This document shows, piece after piece, positions 38,301 through 48,425 of a stretch of DNA of 64,000 bases. The position numbers and the translations under genes are program-made. This DNA comes from Motacilla alba alba (taxonomy: Eukaryota; Chordata; Aves; Passeriformes; Motacillidae). Location of the stretch: NCBI RefSeq assembly GCF_015832195.1, contig NC_052034.1, positions 2,939,501 through 3,003,500 of the forward strand. The letters are read 5' to 3'. The notes beneath the pieces are model-generated. The model made no database searches. It was not told the origin of the DNA and saw only the letters and a program-made list of their open reading frames with translations. Every line of letters begins with the position of its first letter. Position 1 is the stretch's first letter.

Positions 38301-40358
38301 AATAATTCAAGCTAGCAAACCCCATCCAGAGGGCTCAGCCAACTAGAACATAAACTCATTCTCTGCTCCAGGCAAAATCCCAGGGGCCTGGTGTGGACAA
38401 GGAAAACCTGATTGTGCTGCCAGCGGTGATCCTGAGCCATCCCTGCCCTGGGCACAGCCCAGCCTCTCCCAGAGCCCCTGCCTCAGCACCAGCTGCATTT
38501 TCCAGGGACTGTGTCAGGGCTGCAGCCTCGGCAACCCCCGAGGCTGAACGAAAGCATTAAAATACTTCAGCGAGAAGGAAAACATGACACCCTCCCCAGT
38601 GTCACCACCTCCAAACAAGCAGCATGGGAGGGGGAAAATCACTGACCTAAGGGATGCTCTGAGGGATGGAGGCTGAGCTCAGGCAGCTGGGAGAGCCCCT
38701 CCTGCCTGGGCTGGCCTTTGCTGGGGAGGGAAGGGGACAGGAGGTGACCGTACCCGACGCGCTGCTGCTCCACCACGTCCAGCTGCTCTGCCTTGCGGAT
38801 GACTCCCAGGATGAGCTCAAGTTCCTTGGGGCTCAGGGCCTGCAGCTTCCTCTGCTTCTCAGTCTGGAATGTGTGCACTGACCAGCCCGTCTGGAGCCTG
38901 TGGGAAGGGGTGGAGGGCAGGGCTCAGCCGGGGAGGGAAGCACAAAGCCCCTGCCCTGCCCCACAGCCCAGGCACGCAGACCCACGGCAGCCTCCGTAGG
39001 TTTTCTGGGAATTCTGGGGATTTTTCAGGGAATTTTTTCAGGTTTTTCAGGGAAGTCTATTCCATGCCTAAAGCCCAAAGCTTTCGAGGAGGCTCCTCTC
39101 ACTGACCACATTTCCAGCAGCACTGAGGGCTGTGCTGTCTCTCCCTGCCCTCTGCCCTCCCTTTCTGCTCCTGTTTGTGTTTCCCCACTGCAAGCCCCCG
39201 TTCCTGTCTGTCCATAAAGCAGCAGCACCCTGGGGTGCCTCTCCTGGGGACCCCCTCACAGAGACGGCTGCTGATGCCAGGCACCACAAGTGCCAAGAGC
39301 AAACTCCCAAGCACAGGGATCACCTGCACCCTCCTCCCTGCAGGATCCCACACATCCCTAATGCCCTCAGTTCAAACACACAAATCTCTGGGCAGGCCTG
39401 GAAATACAAATTTGGCACCATCCTCCCTTGGTCTGGTTCACACGAGGACTCCAGCAAACCCCCTGTGCCTCACATGCAGCAGCTGATGCTCCTCCTTGGC
39501 TCACTTGGCAACAGGCAGGAGCTTTCACAGCTCAATTAATTAATTACCATTCAGGAGGGGTTTGGAGGTCACTGGATAAACGTATGGCTGCAAGGAGGAT
39601 GCCCTCCTGGGCACCAGTGCCTTGCTGAGGCTTTCTGCAGGCTGGGGAGGTGGCAGTGGGGTGCCCTGCCAGGCAGCCCCCTCAAAACACGGGGTGCTCC
39701 CCTATTTTCTAACACTCTGCAGCAGCAGCTGAGCCCAGGGATTCAGGCAAGAGCAGAGGTGGCACAGCCCCAGCTGCCAGGGAACGAAAACATCCAAGAA
39801 AAATGAACTTCTAGAGCTTGACTCATCCCCATCCTTTTAGTCTTTAGGTTGTGCAGTAATTTTAACTTCAGGGGGAAACGAGAACCAATGACAAGTTCCT
39901 AAAACAAAAGGGTGCTGGCAGCTGGGAAATGCCAATTATATTATATATTAATATATTATATACCAATTATATTTATATATTTATTATATTTATATACTAT
40001 ATACTATTATATATAGGTATATGATATATTATTATATATTATATATTATATATTATATATTATATATTATATATTATATATTATATATTATATATTATAT
40101 ATTATGATGCTGCAGAGACCCGAGGCTGCCTCCAGCCCTTCCTTTCACCCAGGGGAGAGCTGTGGGATGGACTCCCAGGGTGCAGGATGAGGCCAAGAGC
40201 CCAGAGACTCCAGGAAAGCTGTGAGGGCAGAGCTGAGGGTGGAAGGGGAAGGGGAGGAGGAGGAGGGAGGGGAGGACTCACTTGGCTCTCAGGGCCAGCT
40301 GCCGGTCGTTGGGGCAAACCCAGGGGCCTGTCCCGCTGCCAAAAATCATGTCAGCCAT
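20212..40358 (-). CDS. RPH3AL: RPH3AL (Noc2) gene, coding span of the seven exons found
   Basis: Joining 40358-40282, 38897-38754, 37214-37085, 33570-33484, 26258-26087, 20694-20581 and 20385-20212 on the minus strand gives one open frame of 299 residues plus one base, with every junction phase consistent. The protein is Noc2, a C2-less relative of rabphilin that binds Rab3/Rab27 on secretory vesicles and regulates exocytosis in endocrine cells. Residues 26-145 or so form the Rab-binding helix and zinc finger, with eight cysteines at 95, 98, 112, 115, 120, 123, 138 and 141. An SGAWFY motif lies at 151-156, and an acidic serine cluster follows position 205. Mammalian Noc2 is about 302-315 residues, so only a few to about twenty residues should be missing. 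The final coding exon was not identified. Transcription probably begins in the CpG island near 48 kb. Confidence 0.95.
20581..20694 (-). CDS. RPH3AL: RPH3AL coding exon 6, acidic serine cluster
   Basis: The acceptor TTTCCTGCAG leads into residues 204-241, [20 protein letters not shown] and onward to LQAGM. The alternating Ser/Asp/Glu run is a conserved feature of Noc2 downstream of the Rab-binding domain and looks like a casein-kinase-2 substrate; phosphorylation itself is inference. The donor is GTGAGG at 20580. Phase in and out agrees with its neighbours. Confidence 0.93.
22604..22630 (+). repeat. Poly(T) tract
   Basis: T-rich run with a CC interruption, in the intron between coding exons 5 and 6 of RPH3AL. 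Confidence 0.6.
26087..26258 (-). CDS. RPH3AL: RPH3AL coding exon 5, SGAWFY motif and linker
   Basis: The acceptor CTCTGGCAG is followed by 57 codons, residues 147-203, beginning [23 protein letters not shown] at 151-156 is the hallmark Rab-contacting segment after the zinc finger in rabphilin, Noc2 and Slp proteins. The rest is a divergent linker rich in Ser, Glu and Pro, ending SFTWARGK, which matches the conserved TWARG segment. The donor is GTTGGT, a weak match, used after the first base of the next Val codon. Confidence 0.94.
29017..29189. repeat. 92-bp imperfect tandem duplication
   Basis: Two copies begin with CAAAGCCACATTTTGCTCCA at 29,017 and 29,109, and each ends with a GGGCTTGGTGA-like sequence. 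The second copy has small deletions. It lies in the intron between RPH3AL coding exons 4 and 5. Confidence 0.75.
29430..29830. promoter_or_regulatory. Candidate conserved intronic element
   Basis: An AT-rich, non-repetitive block in the intron between RPH3AL coding exons 4 and 5, with several ATTA/CAATT cores and a T8-C10 run at 29,647-29,665. It differs from the surrounding CAG/CTG-rich intron sequence. Regulatory function is a guess based on composition. Confidence 0.2.
30690..31010. repeat. 52/53-bp minisatellite, six copies
   Basis: Unit starts GATCAGCATCCCTGAGCTCC and ends GGACTGACCCAG. Copies start at 30,690, 30,743, 30,796, 30,848, 30,900 and 30,953, and the array ends in a partial copy at 31,005-31,010. 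Units differ mainly by CCCACAGG versus CCAGGGG or CCAGAGG after the shared GAGCT. It is intronic in RPH3AL, and high identity between copies suggests recent expansion. Confidence 0.93.
31677..31701 (+). repeat. Short degenerate telomere-like tract
   Basis: Four consecutive CCCTAA-type units, two of them imperfect (CCCTA, CCCTCAA). It matches the vertebrate telomere C-strand and lies inside an RPH3AL intron. It is short enough to be chance. Confidence 0.5.
33484..33570 (-). CDS. RPH3AL: RPH3AL coding exon 4, second half of zinc finger
   Basis: This phase-0 exon of 29 codons runs from [10 protein letters not shown] to CKICSEQRE (residues 118-146). It supplies cysteines 120, 123, 138 and 141, completing a C-x2-C-x13-C-x2-C-x4-C-x2-C-x14-C-x2-C zinc finger of FYVE-like topology. 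The acceptor TTTCAG follows an unusually long pyrimidine tract of about 50 bases on the minus strand (33,571-33,622). The donor is GTAAAA. Confidence 0.96.
33571..33622 (-). promoter_or_regulatory. Extended polypyrimidine tract at RPH3AL exon 4 acceptor
   Basis: On the minus strand nearly 50 bases directly upstream of the TTTCAG acceptor are C or T, with only a few A/G interruptions. This is longer than an ordinary 3' splice-site tract and should make the acceptor strong. Confidence 0.75.
36715..36950. repeat. 29-bp minisatellite, eight copies
   Basis: Unit GATCCC(G/A)AGCCATCTCTTG followed by CCATCACCAG repeats every 29 bases from 36,715 to 36,946, almost without variation. The only frequent change is GATCCCG versus GATCCCA. 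All plus-strand frames stay open through it, giving spurious Pro/Ser/His-rich ORFs. It lies in the intron just downstream of RPH3AL coding exon 3. Confidence 0.95.
37085..37214 (-). CDS. RPH3AL: RPH3AL coding exon 3, first half of zinc finger
   Basis: The acceptor CCCGCAG is followed by the last base of Gly74 and 43 codons, from [10 protein letters not shown] to FCQDCKK. It carries four of the eight zinc-binding cysteines, C95, C98, C112 and C115, as CLLC and CQDC pairs. The motif [13 protein letters not shown] is highly characteristic of Noc2. The donor is GTGGGT after a complete codon. A 29-bp minisatellite begins about 140 bases into the following intron. Confidence 0.96.
38754..38897 (-). 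CDS. RPH3AL: RPH3AL coding exon 2, N-terminal Rab-binding helix
   Basis: The acceptor is CCCACAG; the exon completes Lys26 and encodes residues 27-73, from [10 protein letters not shown] to DVVEQQRV, then two bases of Gly74. This is the charged amphipathic helix before the zinc finger in the Rab-binding domain of the rabphilin/Noc2 family. The donor reads GTACGG, a weak match to the GTRAGT consensus, but the phase fits the next exon exactly. Confidence 0.95.
39930..40104. repeat. AT-rich satellite with 7-bp TTATATA unit
   Basis: Pure A/T sequence about 175 bases long. From about 40,025 on it is a regular TTATATA heptamer array; before that it is irregular. It starts about 180 bases inside the intron after RPH3AL coding exon 1. 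Confidence 0.92.
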
Positions 40359-40367
40359 GGCCCCAGC
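40282..40367 (-). CDS. RPH3AL: RPH3AL first coding exon (start codon at 40358)
   Basis: The exon starts after a CCCCTCCCCAG acceptor, leaving nine bases of 5' UTR before the ATG at 40358-40356. The context GGGGCCATGG is a good Kozak match. It encodes [20 protein letters not shown], then LALRA and two bases of a Lys codon, closely matching the known Noc2 N-terminus. The donor is GTGAGT at 40281. A non-coding first exon must lie further upstream, since an acceptor precedes the start codon. Confidence 0.95.
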
Positions 40368-40569
40368 CTGGGGAGGGGTGGGGTGGCAGGAGTCACACCT
40401 GGAAGAAGCAAACAGAGGTGATCTGCCAGCACCACACACAGAGGGAGCAGGCAGACTCGCCCACAGACAGTGATAAAAACATACCATCACCCTCATAAAA
40501 CAGAAGCTAATAAATACCTTCAGGTACCTTGAAAGCAAGGCTGGAAGTTTAGATTTTATGGTATACTCT

Positions 40570-40591
40570 GGAAAAAAAAAAAAAAAAAAAA
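40570..40591 (+). repeat. Poly(A) run
   Basis: About 21 consecutive A residues, possibly the remnant of a retroposed tail or simple slippage. No associated element was recognised. Confidence 0.85.
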
Positions 40592-43500
40592 GAAGCCAGA
40601 CACTCTTTGTCAGTCCTGATTTTTCATTTCAAACTAGAGAAAAGCATTGTCTGTAAAAATAATCCCTGCCTCCCCACCTCCAGAGCCCCAGCGCTGCCGT
40701 TCTGACAGAGAAAGCCACTCCAAAGGACACAAAGAAGCTACAGTTGCCTTTTTCTTAACCTCTTAATGGGGTAACAAACAAAAACCCACGCAACAATCAG
40801 CATGAATAGTGGCAAGTCATTTCCTTCATTAAAACTGCCTCCATAATCGCCTGATATTTATAACTCCAGCCTACAATAGCAGCTTGTTTGCATTCTCTGA
40901 TGCTCAAGACAGCACCTCTTGAGCAGATCTCCTGCTGTGGCTGCTGTCCCCGGCATGGTCACACCAGTGTTCAGTGAAAATTCCACTGAGCTGATCAGGG
41001 AAAGGCAGCAAGAACCAACTTCCAGATGCCCATGGGAGCAACACGGCCCAAAGAGACTCTGCAGCTGAGCAGCTCTGAGTCCTAGCAGCAGCTCAGATGA
41101 ATGGAAAGCACCAAGGCACAGGCACAGCCAAAAGACTTCAATGGATGCTGAACCAGGCTTGATGTACTGAGCTTTTAACCAGCTGGATTTGCTCTCCAGC
41201 AGAGCGAGTGTCTCACAAGCCCTAATGCATAAATTCCCAGGTATTAATGCTTGTCCCCAGCACAGACACTTGCCAGCTTTGAAACCCTACCTGCTGGGCA
41301 GAGATAACGTGTTTAATGCTGGTTGGCAAGCAGAAATCAGATCCAATGGCAGGCCAGGTGTATCACCTGCCAGCTGTGCTGGAGTTCCCAAGCAAACTCT
41401 TTTTTTTTTTCCAGCCTCCCTCCCCAGCAGTGCTGCAGCCACCCCTGCTATCTGCTGCTGCCACACTGAGCTCTGTGCTGCTGTGCCAGGCACAGCCTGA
41501 TGGCCTTGGTCCCCTCACACAGAGCTTGTGCACATCAAACCCTCCCTGCTGTGCTGAGCTCACGCATCCCCCAGCACAGAAACACCAGCCTGTGGCAGAG
41601 AACTGACAGCTCCCTCCTGCCAAGCCCCAGCTCAGCCCTCAGAGCCAAAATGAACCAGTTCCCTCCTCTCTGGCCATCCCAGTTTCTAGGGAGAGCCTGA
41701 AAATGCAGTGCTTGCAACAGGCAGCAGGGAAGAGGGGAAATTCCACTCAGATTTCTCTGAGTGCAAGGGGAAATGCGTGTAAAGAAGGTGAAGGCTCAGC
41801 AGAGTCTGATTTCTGCAAAGTGAGACATGGAGGAGATGGGAAAGCTGCAGGAAGCAGGGCTGAGGCAGGAAGGACAGGCAGAAATGTCACACAGGATTTT
41901 TTTAAACCTTTACCACATTAGTCGAAATGATGGCTTTTGAAAGAGGAGAAAACCTTGAACCCTGACTGCTCTCCCCACTCTGCTCAGTGCCACACGCTGG
42001 GTTTGCATTTCCATTCAGCCCCAGAGCACCTCCTGCTCTTTTAATCTTCCTGACAATCTCCAGCGAGGAGAGAACACCGAGAACACCTTCCCCACTCCCA
42101 TCCCACAGTGCTCACACCCAGGGGAGCAATCAGGCATGAGCAGCACAAGAACACAGAGGCTCCCACCCCTCAGGCCTGAGTTAGAAGCAGAGAAAAGCTA
42201 CAACTGCACACAGAATGGCTGACCTGGGATTTTCCAGAGATTTCCCAAGCCTGTGATGTGTGGTTACAGGATTATATGCATATGTAGCCCCCCCACACAA
42301 ATGCATATATTAAATGACTCCTCAGCTGCAGCATGAATTCCTCCCTCCCACTCGTGAACACCTGAAGAACAGCACAGCCCACACTCTGTGTCCACGCAGG
42401 GCTCCAGGAGCAGCCTGTGGTGGCTGGGGAGGGTCTTTGGAATAAAAGCTGGAGCTGGAGATGAGCCCCACAGCACAGCCAGGGCAGAGGAGTTGGCTTT
42501 GCCAGCAGCTCCCGGGGTGGAAAGCTGTGCTGGAAGCATCTGCCCCTCCTCAGCAGAGCTTTATCTGCTCCACCAGAGCTGAAGGCGAGTCAGAGCAGAG
42601 CACATGAGCTGAGCATTTTTCTCAGGAGAGGCTGAAAGGCATTCTCCAGCCTCACAGCACAGTGAGCTTTGCTCAGCGTGACTGAACAAAAACAAGCAAT
42701 GTCATGGTCCTCTGCCTCTTGTTACTCAGCATAAGCTCCCTGTCCTCCCCCTTCCCTGAGCAGCATCTGCAAAGAGAGCAGACAAACAAAACACAGCCTG
42801 AAGAGCCACCAGATCCCAAAAGAGTCTTCAGAGAGATTATTCCCTGAAATATTTACAGGATGTGCCGTCTCCTCTGGTGGGAGTTGCTGGCTTTCCACTT
42901 TTGCCTCCCTGGTGGGGACACACCTCGAGGAAGGAGACAGGAATGGGACTGCAGGGCATGGTCTGCTGGGGGAAAAGCAGGGCTGGAGGGAAAGGAGAGC
43001 CTCTCATGGGCGTGGGAATGATGCCAGAGGAGTGGAAGGCATGGAGCATCTTCTCTCTTATCTTGGTACAGGACAAGAAGTGCAGGGAAATCAGAAACAC
43101 CCAGATAGCCAAACCACGCCAGCCTGGGGAGTCGTTTCCGTGGGCTGTGGTGAAATATCCCCCTCCTGCAGTCTGGCATTTTCTTTCAAAAACACTCCAC
43201 TTAGCACCAAGCCATCCCCTCCCTGTCCTCCTCTCCTCTCAACAAACTGACAAAGGGTAGAAGCAGCCAGTCTCTAGTGGTGAGAGAAACCCACAGCTCC
43301 TGGCCCCCCTGCAGGTGCCCTGCACACAGGGTGACAGCAAAGCACGAGCACTTTGTGCTACAGAAAAACCTCCCACTCCAGGCTTCTCCTTTTTACCTAA
43401 ATTCAGAATAAAAGGGGAGCTCTTATCAATATGCTGTGACCTGCTTTAAAACCACTCCACCTGTTCATTCCTTTCCTGTGATGGAGGAAGTCATGTGAGA

Positions 43501-44584
43501 CAAAACCTCATTAAATCTGAGTCCACCTGGCTGCCCTTGGCGCAGCAGCCCAGGGGAGGAGCAGTGCCCTGCAGGGCTGACCCCTCCTGTGGGGCCAGGC
43601 CCATCCTGGAGGATGCAGAACTGAGCACATCCCTGCCTGCAGCTCTGCCTCTGCTGTCTCTGTGATAAGAGTTGTACTCTGGCAGCCAGAACTGAGAACA
43701 TGACTTCAATCCGGGAGGGAGAAGCCTTCCACTGGGCCTGAGAGAGGGGAGCAGTGGCAGACACAGCCCCTGGGCACGATGCTCTTCAAAGGGGTCCTGA
43801 GGAAGGATCCAGGTTTTCTCAGCAGAACATCTCCATGAGCATCATGAATTTTACCCGAATAACAGCACAGACGCAGCAGGTCACCCCTGCCACCTCGCCA
43901 GCTGCAGAGCAGGTGCCTAAGGAAGAATAAAACAGCACAGCAATGCTTCCCCAGAACACCCTCCCAGCCTCAGAGAGTCCTGGATCACGCACTGCCTGAC
44001 CCAGCCTGCAGCTCCATTTAACACCCTCAACCTTTTTAGTGTCCCAGATTTACCGGCTTGCTTTTCCAGCATCAATCCCTTCCCCACTCCTCCACCTCAG
44101 GCATTTTGACTTCACCCTGACCACACCAAAGTTGAAACTGAGGGGTTTTACTGCCCCTGGGGCACTCGTGGCACAAAAACCTCCCCACGAAGAGACAGCA
44201 CAGCCTGCCCCAGCCCTCCTGCAGCAGGGGCCATGAAGCATCAACTCCTCAGAGCCCTGCAAAGACAAAAAAGTCCTACACAGGCTCACGAGGAGGCCTC
44301 CAGTCAGCTTCCATTTGCCTGCCTATTTCAGCCGAGCAGCTCGTGTCTAGATTAATTTGTTTTCATAGCAAATTAATTAGACGACTTCTTCTTTTTTTTT
44401 TTTTTTAAATACTTCATTTTACAAAAAAATCAAAATGAAGCAGTTGGCTGGAGCCAAGCTCCCAATTCCCAAGCTGTGTAATTACCTCACCTGCTCCCAG
44501 GGCATCACCTGCCCCAGGATTCCCAGGTTTTCCCTCCAAGAAATCAGTGTTGTGAAAAACACTAATTATTTGTGTTAAAGTTTT

Positions 44585-44720
44585 AAAAGTATATATAGTA
44601 TAAACATACATTATTTGTATATATTATATACTATATTTTACTAGTATATTTTTATCTATTACTATATTTTTATAGTATATGTATATATTATACTTTTTTA
44701 TACTATAGTATAAAAATAGT
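44585..44720. repeat. AT-rich TATATA/ACTATA low-complexity tract
   Basis: About 135 bases of almost pure A/T with overlapping TATATA and TAGTATA motifs that can fold on themselves. Not a simple tandem of one unit. Confidence 0.8.
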
Positions 44721-44739
44721 AATAAAAATTACAGCAATA

Positions 44740-45260
44740 AGAATTTGGACAATCAGAGTTAGGACAATAAAGGACAATAAAAAAAGTAAAGAATTATGAA
44801 TGTTTGGATGTTTCCTTCAAAAAAGCACGTCTGCTAACAAAGGATTAATTTTTAAAAGGAATAGCTTGTTGTATATTCATGTATTTCATATATGATGTAA
44901 ACATTCTTTTTAAGCTAGGGAGTTTTTTGTTCATTGTCAACTTCCCCCCCCCCTTCATCTTGTAAATGATGATTTGGCTCTGTGGAGTCTGAAAGGAGGT
45001 GGGAGTTTGGTTCTCCTCAATAAGGAGGTAATCATTTTTCTCTTTGGGATTTTAGTGTCCTGTTGTTGTTATCTCTGTGTGACGAATTTCTTGATTATCT
45101 TATCCATTCCTTGAGCTAGTTAGAAAAGTCTCTTACATCACATAGTTTCTCTTTTAACATTACGTTATAGCCTAAAACTATATTTTATAAACTACTTCAA
45201 AGGATTAATACAGCGTAACTTCCTAACATAACGCATGTTAATATTTGCAAAAGGCCAATC
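44740..45260. other. AT-rich block of distinct composition, possible old transposon remnant
   Basis: This 500-base block is far more AT-rich than its flanks and changes sharply back to GC-rich sequence near 45,280. It includes GGACAATAAAGGACAATAAA near 44,763 and a C10 run near 44,945. The composition could come from a degraded LTR or another inserted element, but no terminal repeats, target duplication or coding remnant was identified. Confidence 0.25.
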
Positions 45261-45829
45261 ACAATCCACATTTTTCACAGTGAAATCACCTCCTGCTCTG
45301 CAGCCAGACCCCATTATCCCCGGGAAACCTCGGCAGCTGAGGAGTGCTGGCTGGTGTTGCCATGACACGGGGTACACGAGGGGCAGGATTGATAAGGTTA
45401 ACCCAGCCCACCAGCAGGAAGGTTATTTGCTGCAGCCACCACTCTCCCCCTGCGGTTTGAAGGCCCCCAGATGTATTTCAGAGCTGGTTTGAGGTGGCAG
45501 GAGAACCCTCGGGGCTGTAGGAAACGTACAGTTGGTGTCTGGCCAAGCCTTGGAGCCAGAGCAGGGCTGAATCGGGGCTTGGAGAAGTTTTTCCTCACAC
45601 CTGAACCACTCTGAGCTGCTCACTCACACCCACATCCAGCAGTTCCAAGCCCCTTCAGCAGGAGCCTGCTGTGGGCACCAATAAAACGCTGGGAAATGAT
45701 TTTATGAGGGCTAAGCAGAGCCAGGAGAGCCCAGCACCTCTCTCAGGCAGAGACACACCTGGGCATGGCTGAGGAGCAGCGTTCTGGCATTCCTTACAAA
45801 CCCCCAGCAGCACATGGAGAGCCTGGAGA

Positions 45830-46162
45830 CACAGGGAATCCAGGGATCTAAGCTGACACAGGGAATGCAACAGGACCAGAGCTGACACTGGGAATCCAGG
45901 GATCTGAGCTGACACTGGGAATGCAACAGGATCAGAGCTGACACTGGGAATCCAGGGATCTGAGCTGACACTGGGAATCCAGGGATCTGAGCTAACACTG
46001 GGAATCCAACGGGATCGGAGCTGACACTGGGAATCCAGGGATCTGAGCTGACACTGGGAATGCAACAGGATCAGAGCTGACACTGGGAATCCAGGGATCT
46101 GAGCTGACACTGGGAATGCAACAGGATCAGAGATGACACAGGGATCCAGTGGGATCAGAGCT
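45830..46162. repeat. 26/29-bp minisatellite, about twelve copies
   Basis: Two related units, GGATCTGAGCTGACACTGGG plus AATCCA (26 bp) and the same core plus AATGCAACA (29 bp), often alternate and form a 55-bp higher-order unit. Variation rises at both ends. It produces spurious minus-strand ORFs rich in PGFPVSA-like repeats. Confidence 0.92.
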
Positions 46163-46671
46163 GATTTGCAGCTTGGGCCAAAACTGTGTCCAAATAAACA
46201 CCACAAAGCTTTGCCAAGCTTGGAGACAACAATTTAAGGGCCCAACCAGACAGAATTTCCCCATGAAAGCTCAATCTAAGCAGCATCAGCGCCAGCAAAA
46301 TGGGGACAACCTCATTCAGATCCTCATTCTGGCTGGCCCAGCCCACATCAAACACCAGCTGGGAGGTGTCCTCATGGTGAAAGGCCAGGCTGGTAAAGAA
46401 GTGGGTGAGGATGAGGTTTGTGGGGGGAAAACCAAGAAGTTTCCTCTCCACCAGAGCTGCTTCCCAATCCCAGCAGCAGCAGTGAGAAGCCAAACTGCTT
46501 TTAAGATGCAGCTCATAAAGAGTTTTTAAAATACAATGCCCTGGAGGTCCATGCCATTCCTGTGAGTGGGAAGATAAAATCAGCTCGACAGGAAAGCTGA
46601 CAGCCAGCACCAACAATTCTTTATTAACGAGAGGCACTTGTTAGTGTGGCTACCTGAGATATGGTGAGCTG

Positions 46672-46706
46672 AAAAAAAACCAAACAAAACAAAACAAAAC
46701 AAAAAA
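46672..46706 (+). repeat. (AAAAC)n simple repeat
   Basis: Tandem CAAAA units flanked by A runs. Confidence 0.8.
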
Positions 46707-47929
46707 ACACCTAAAAACTAAAACCAAATAGGTTTTGCCAAAGCAAAGCAGCCTCCAGGTGCCCCAGCACCCCTTGATGCCGGGGAGGAAAGCCAGCACT
46801 GTTCCACCTGCCAAAGTGTATCTTTATTTATCAGACTTTGGACCCATTTCCTCCTGATCCCCAGCCAGGCAGGTGCCTTATGCAAAGTGAATAATTCATG
46901 AAGACAGCAGGCTCTCTCTGACTCTGTTCGGGGCAGGTTGATCTGGGAGAAGCAAATTAGCATCTAAATGGCCAATTAGAGAAACTCATTTCACTATTCT
47001 GATATGCTAAAAAGCTCGGGAGGCTGGAGGAGTGGCAGAGTGGCACCTCCCGGCCTCCAGAGAAGCATCAGGTTTCTTAGAAAGAATTGGACAGAGGGAA
47101 GAGCTGAGCCCAGGCCAGCTTTGTCAAGGAATCCCGTGCAGAAGAGGAGCCTCATGCCAGGCTGTTTCACGGTAACCTCCAGTGAACCAGGAAAAGAACA
47201 GCTCGTGGCCGTGGAGAAACCGAGCTGAGCAGCCAGGCCTCACCAAAAAACTCCCCTTGCTCCGAGCCACAGGCCTGCCGGCACATCGGGAGGATGGAAT
47301 AGCTTTTCTCAGCATCCTTAGGGTGTAATACTGGTTTTAGGCACCCTTCGAACAGCACCACACACGTGGCCACTCCGAGGCTTTTATCACCATGGACGTG
47401 GTTGCTACGAGCAGAAAGAAAGCTGTGGACTTTGACCAGGTGCTGGAGAGCACCTGAGCCAACCTGCAGCACCCCAAAAACCCCGAGGGTGGGCACAGCA
47501 TACCGCTGTTAGCTGCACATCCAACCTTAATAACCCTCTCCACCCCTTATTCTATTCCCACTTCTATCTAACAACCTCAAGAATACCCCGAACACCGCCA
47601 CAAGTACAGTCAAAACCTCCTTCCTCAATCAGCTTAATCCACATAACAATCCACATTTACTCAGGAGCAGAAAGCCCAGCTTCCTTCTGAGAATGAAAAT
47701 TCACGGTAAACTTCAAAATTCCCACCAGCTTAAAAATAGACTTCTACTCACTCACCTTCTTCCCTGTATCACCTAAAACCCACGACAACCCACCCTCGCA
47801 CGTGGCTGCTCCCAGGCTCCCAAAAGCAGGACGTGGCTGGCAACTTCTCCCCACATCGCTTTCACCTCCCACCCCTGACTCGCTTCCCTCCACACCTTTA
47901 CCACTTCCAGTTAATTCCCTCCAGGAGCC

Positions 47930-48425
47930 CGAATCCCACCCAAATTCCCAGCGGGGGAATGGGGAAGCACCTGCGGAGCTCCCCCAGCCCAGCCGCGGGG
48001 CAGGCTCACGGGACACATCCCGGCCATCTCGCAGCCGCTCCCGGAGCCTCTCAGCGAACTCTCCCGGAGCTCGGGGTGCCCCTGGCCCCTCCGAGCTGCT
48101 CCCCGTTCCCAGACCCCGCAAACCCCGGGCGCGGCGCTTTTCCTGCGGGCTGCGTGCCGGGAGCTCAATCCCGGCTCCAACTCCGCCCGGAGCGCTCCAA
48201 ACCCAGCCGAGTTAGGCTGAGCCGAGCCGAGCCGAGCCGAGCCGCTGCCCCCCGCACCCACCTGCGCTCCGGCCTCAGCGGCGGTCGCTCCGCGGAGCCG
48301 CTGCCCCGGCGGGACGAGGCGGAAACGGAGCCGCACCTGCGCCCGCCCCCGCCCGCCCTCCGCGCGTCCCCTGCCGGTGTCCGGAGCGGCCCCGAGCGGC
48401 CCCGAGCGGCCGGGGCAGCGCCAGA
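47930..48425. promoter_or_regulatory. CpG island, likely promoter of RPH3AL and/or LIAT1
   Basis: Dense CpGs over about 500 bases, including GC boxes and two short internal repeats: (GCCGA)n at 48,217-48,245 and three GAGCGGCCCC units at 48,383-48,413. It lies upstream of the minus-strand RPH3AL coding exons and of the plus-strand LIAT1 exon, so it could be a shared divergent promoter. The long ORFs across it in several frames are CpG-island artefacts. Which gene starts here cannot be told without transcript data. Confidence 0.65.

Larger units (their letters stand above)
40368..47929. other. Probable RPH3AL 5' intron, no coding exon seen
   Basis: An acceptor precedes the first coding exon and the nearest CpG island lies near 48 kb, so this interval is most simply the intron after a non-coding first exon. 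No conserved reading frame was found. It holds a 21-base poly(A) near 40,570, a poly(T) near 44,391-44,406, an AT-rich tract at 44,585-44,720, an unusual AT-rich block to about 45,260, a 26/29-bp minisatellite at 45,830-46,162 and an (AAAAC)n run at 46,672-46,706. Confidence 0.5.

Noticed and set aside
45655..46206. 183-codon minus-strand ORF with PGFPVSALI-like repeats
   Set aside because: Translation of the 26/29-bp minisatellite.
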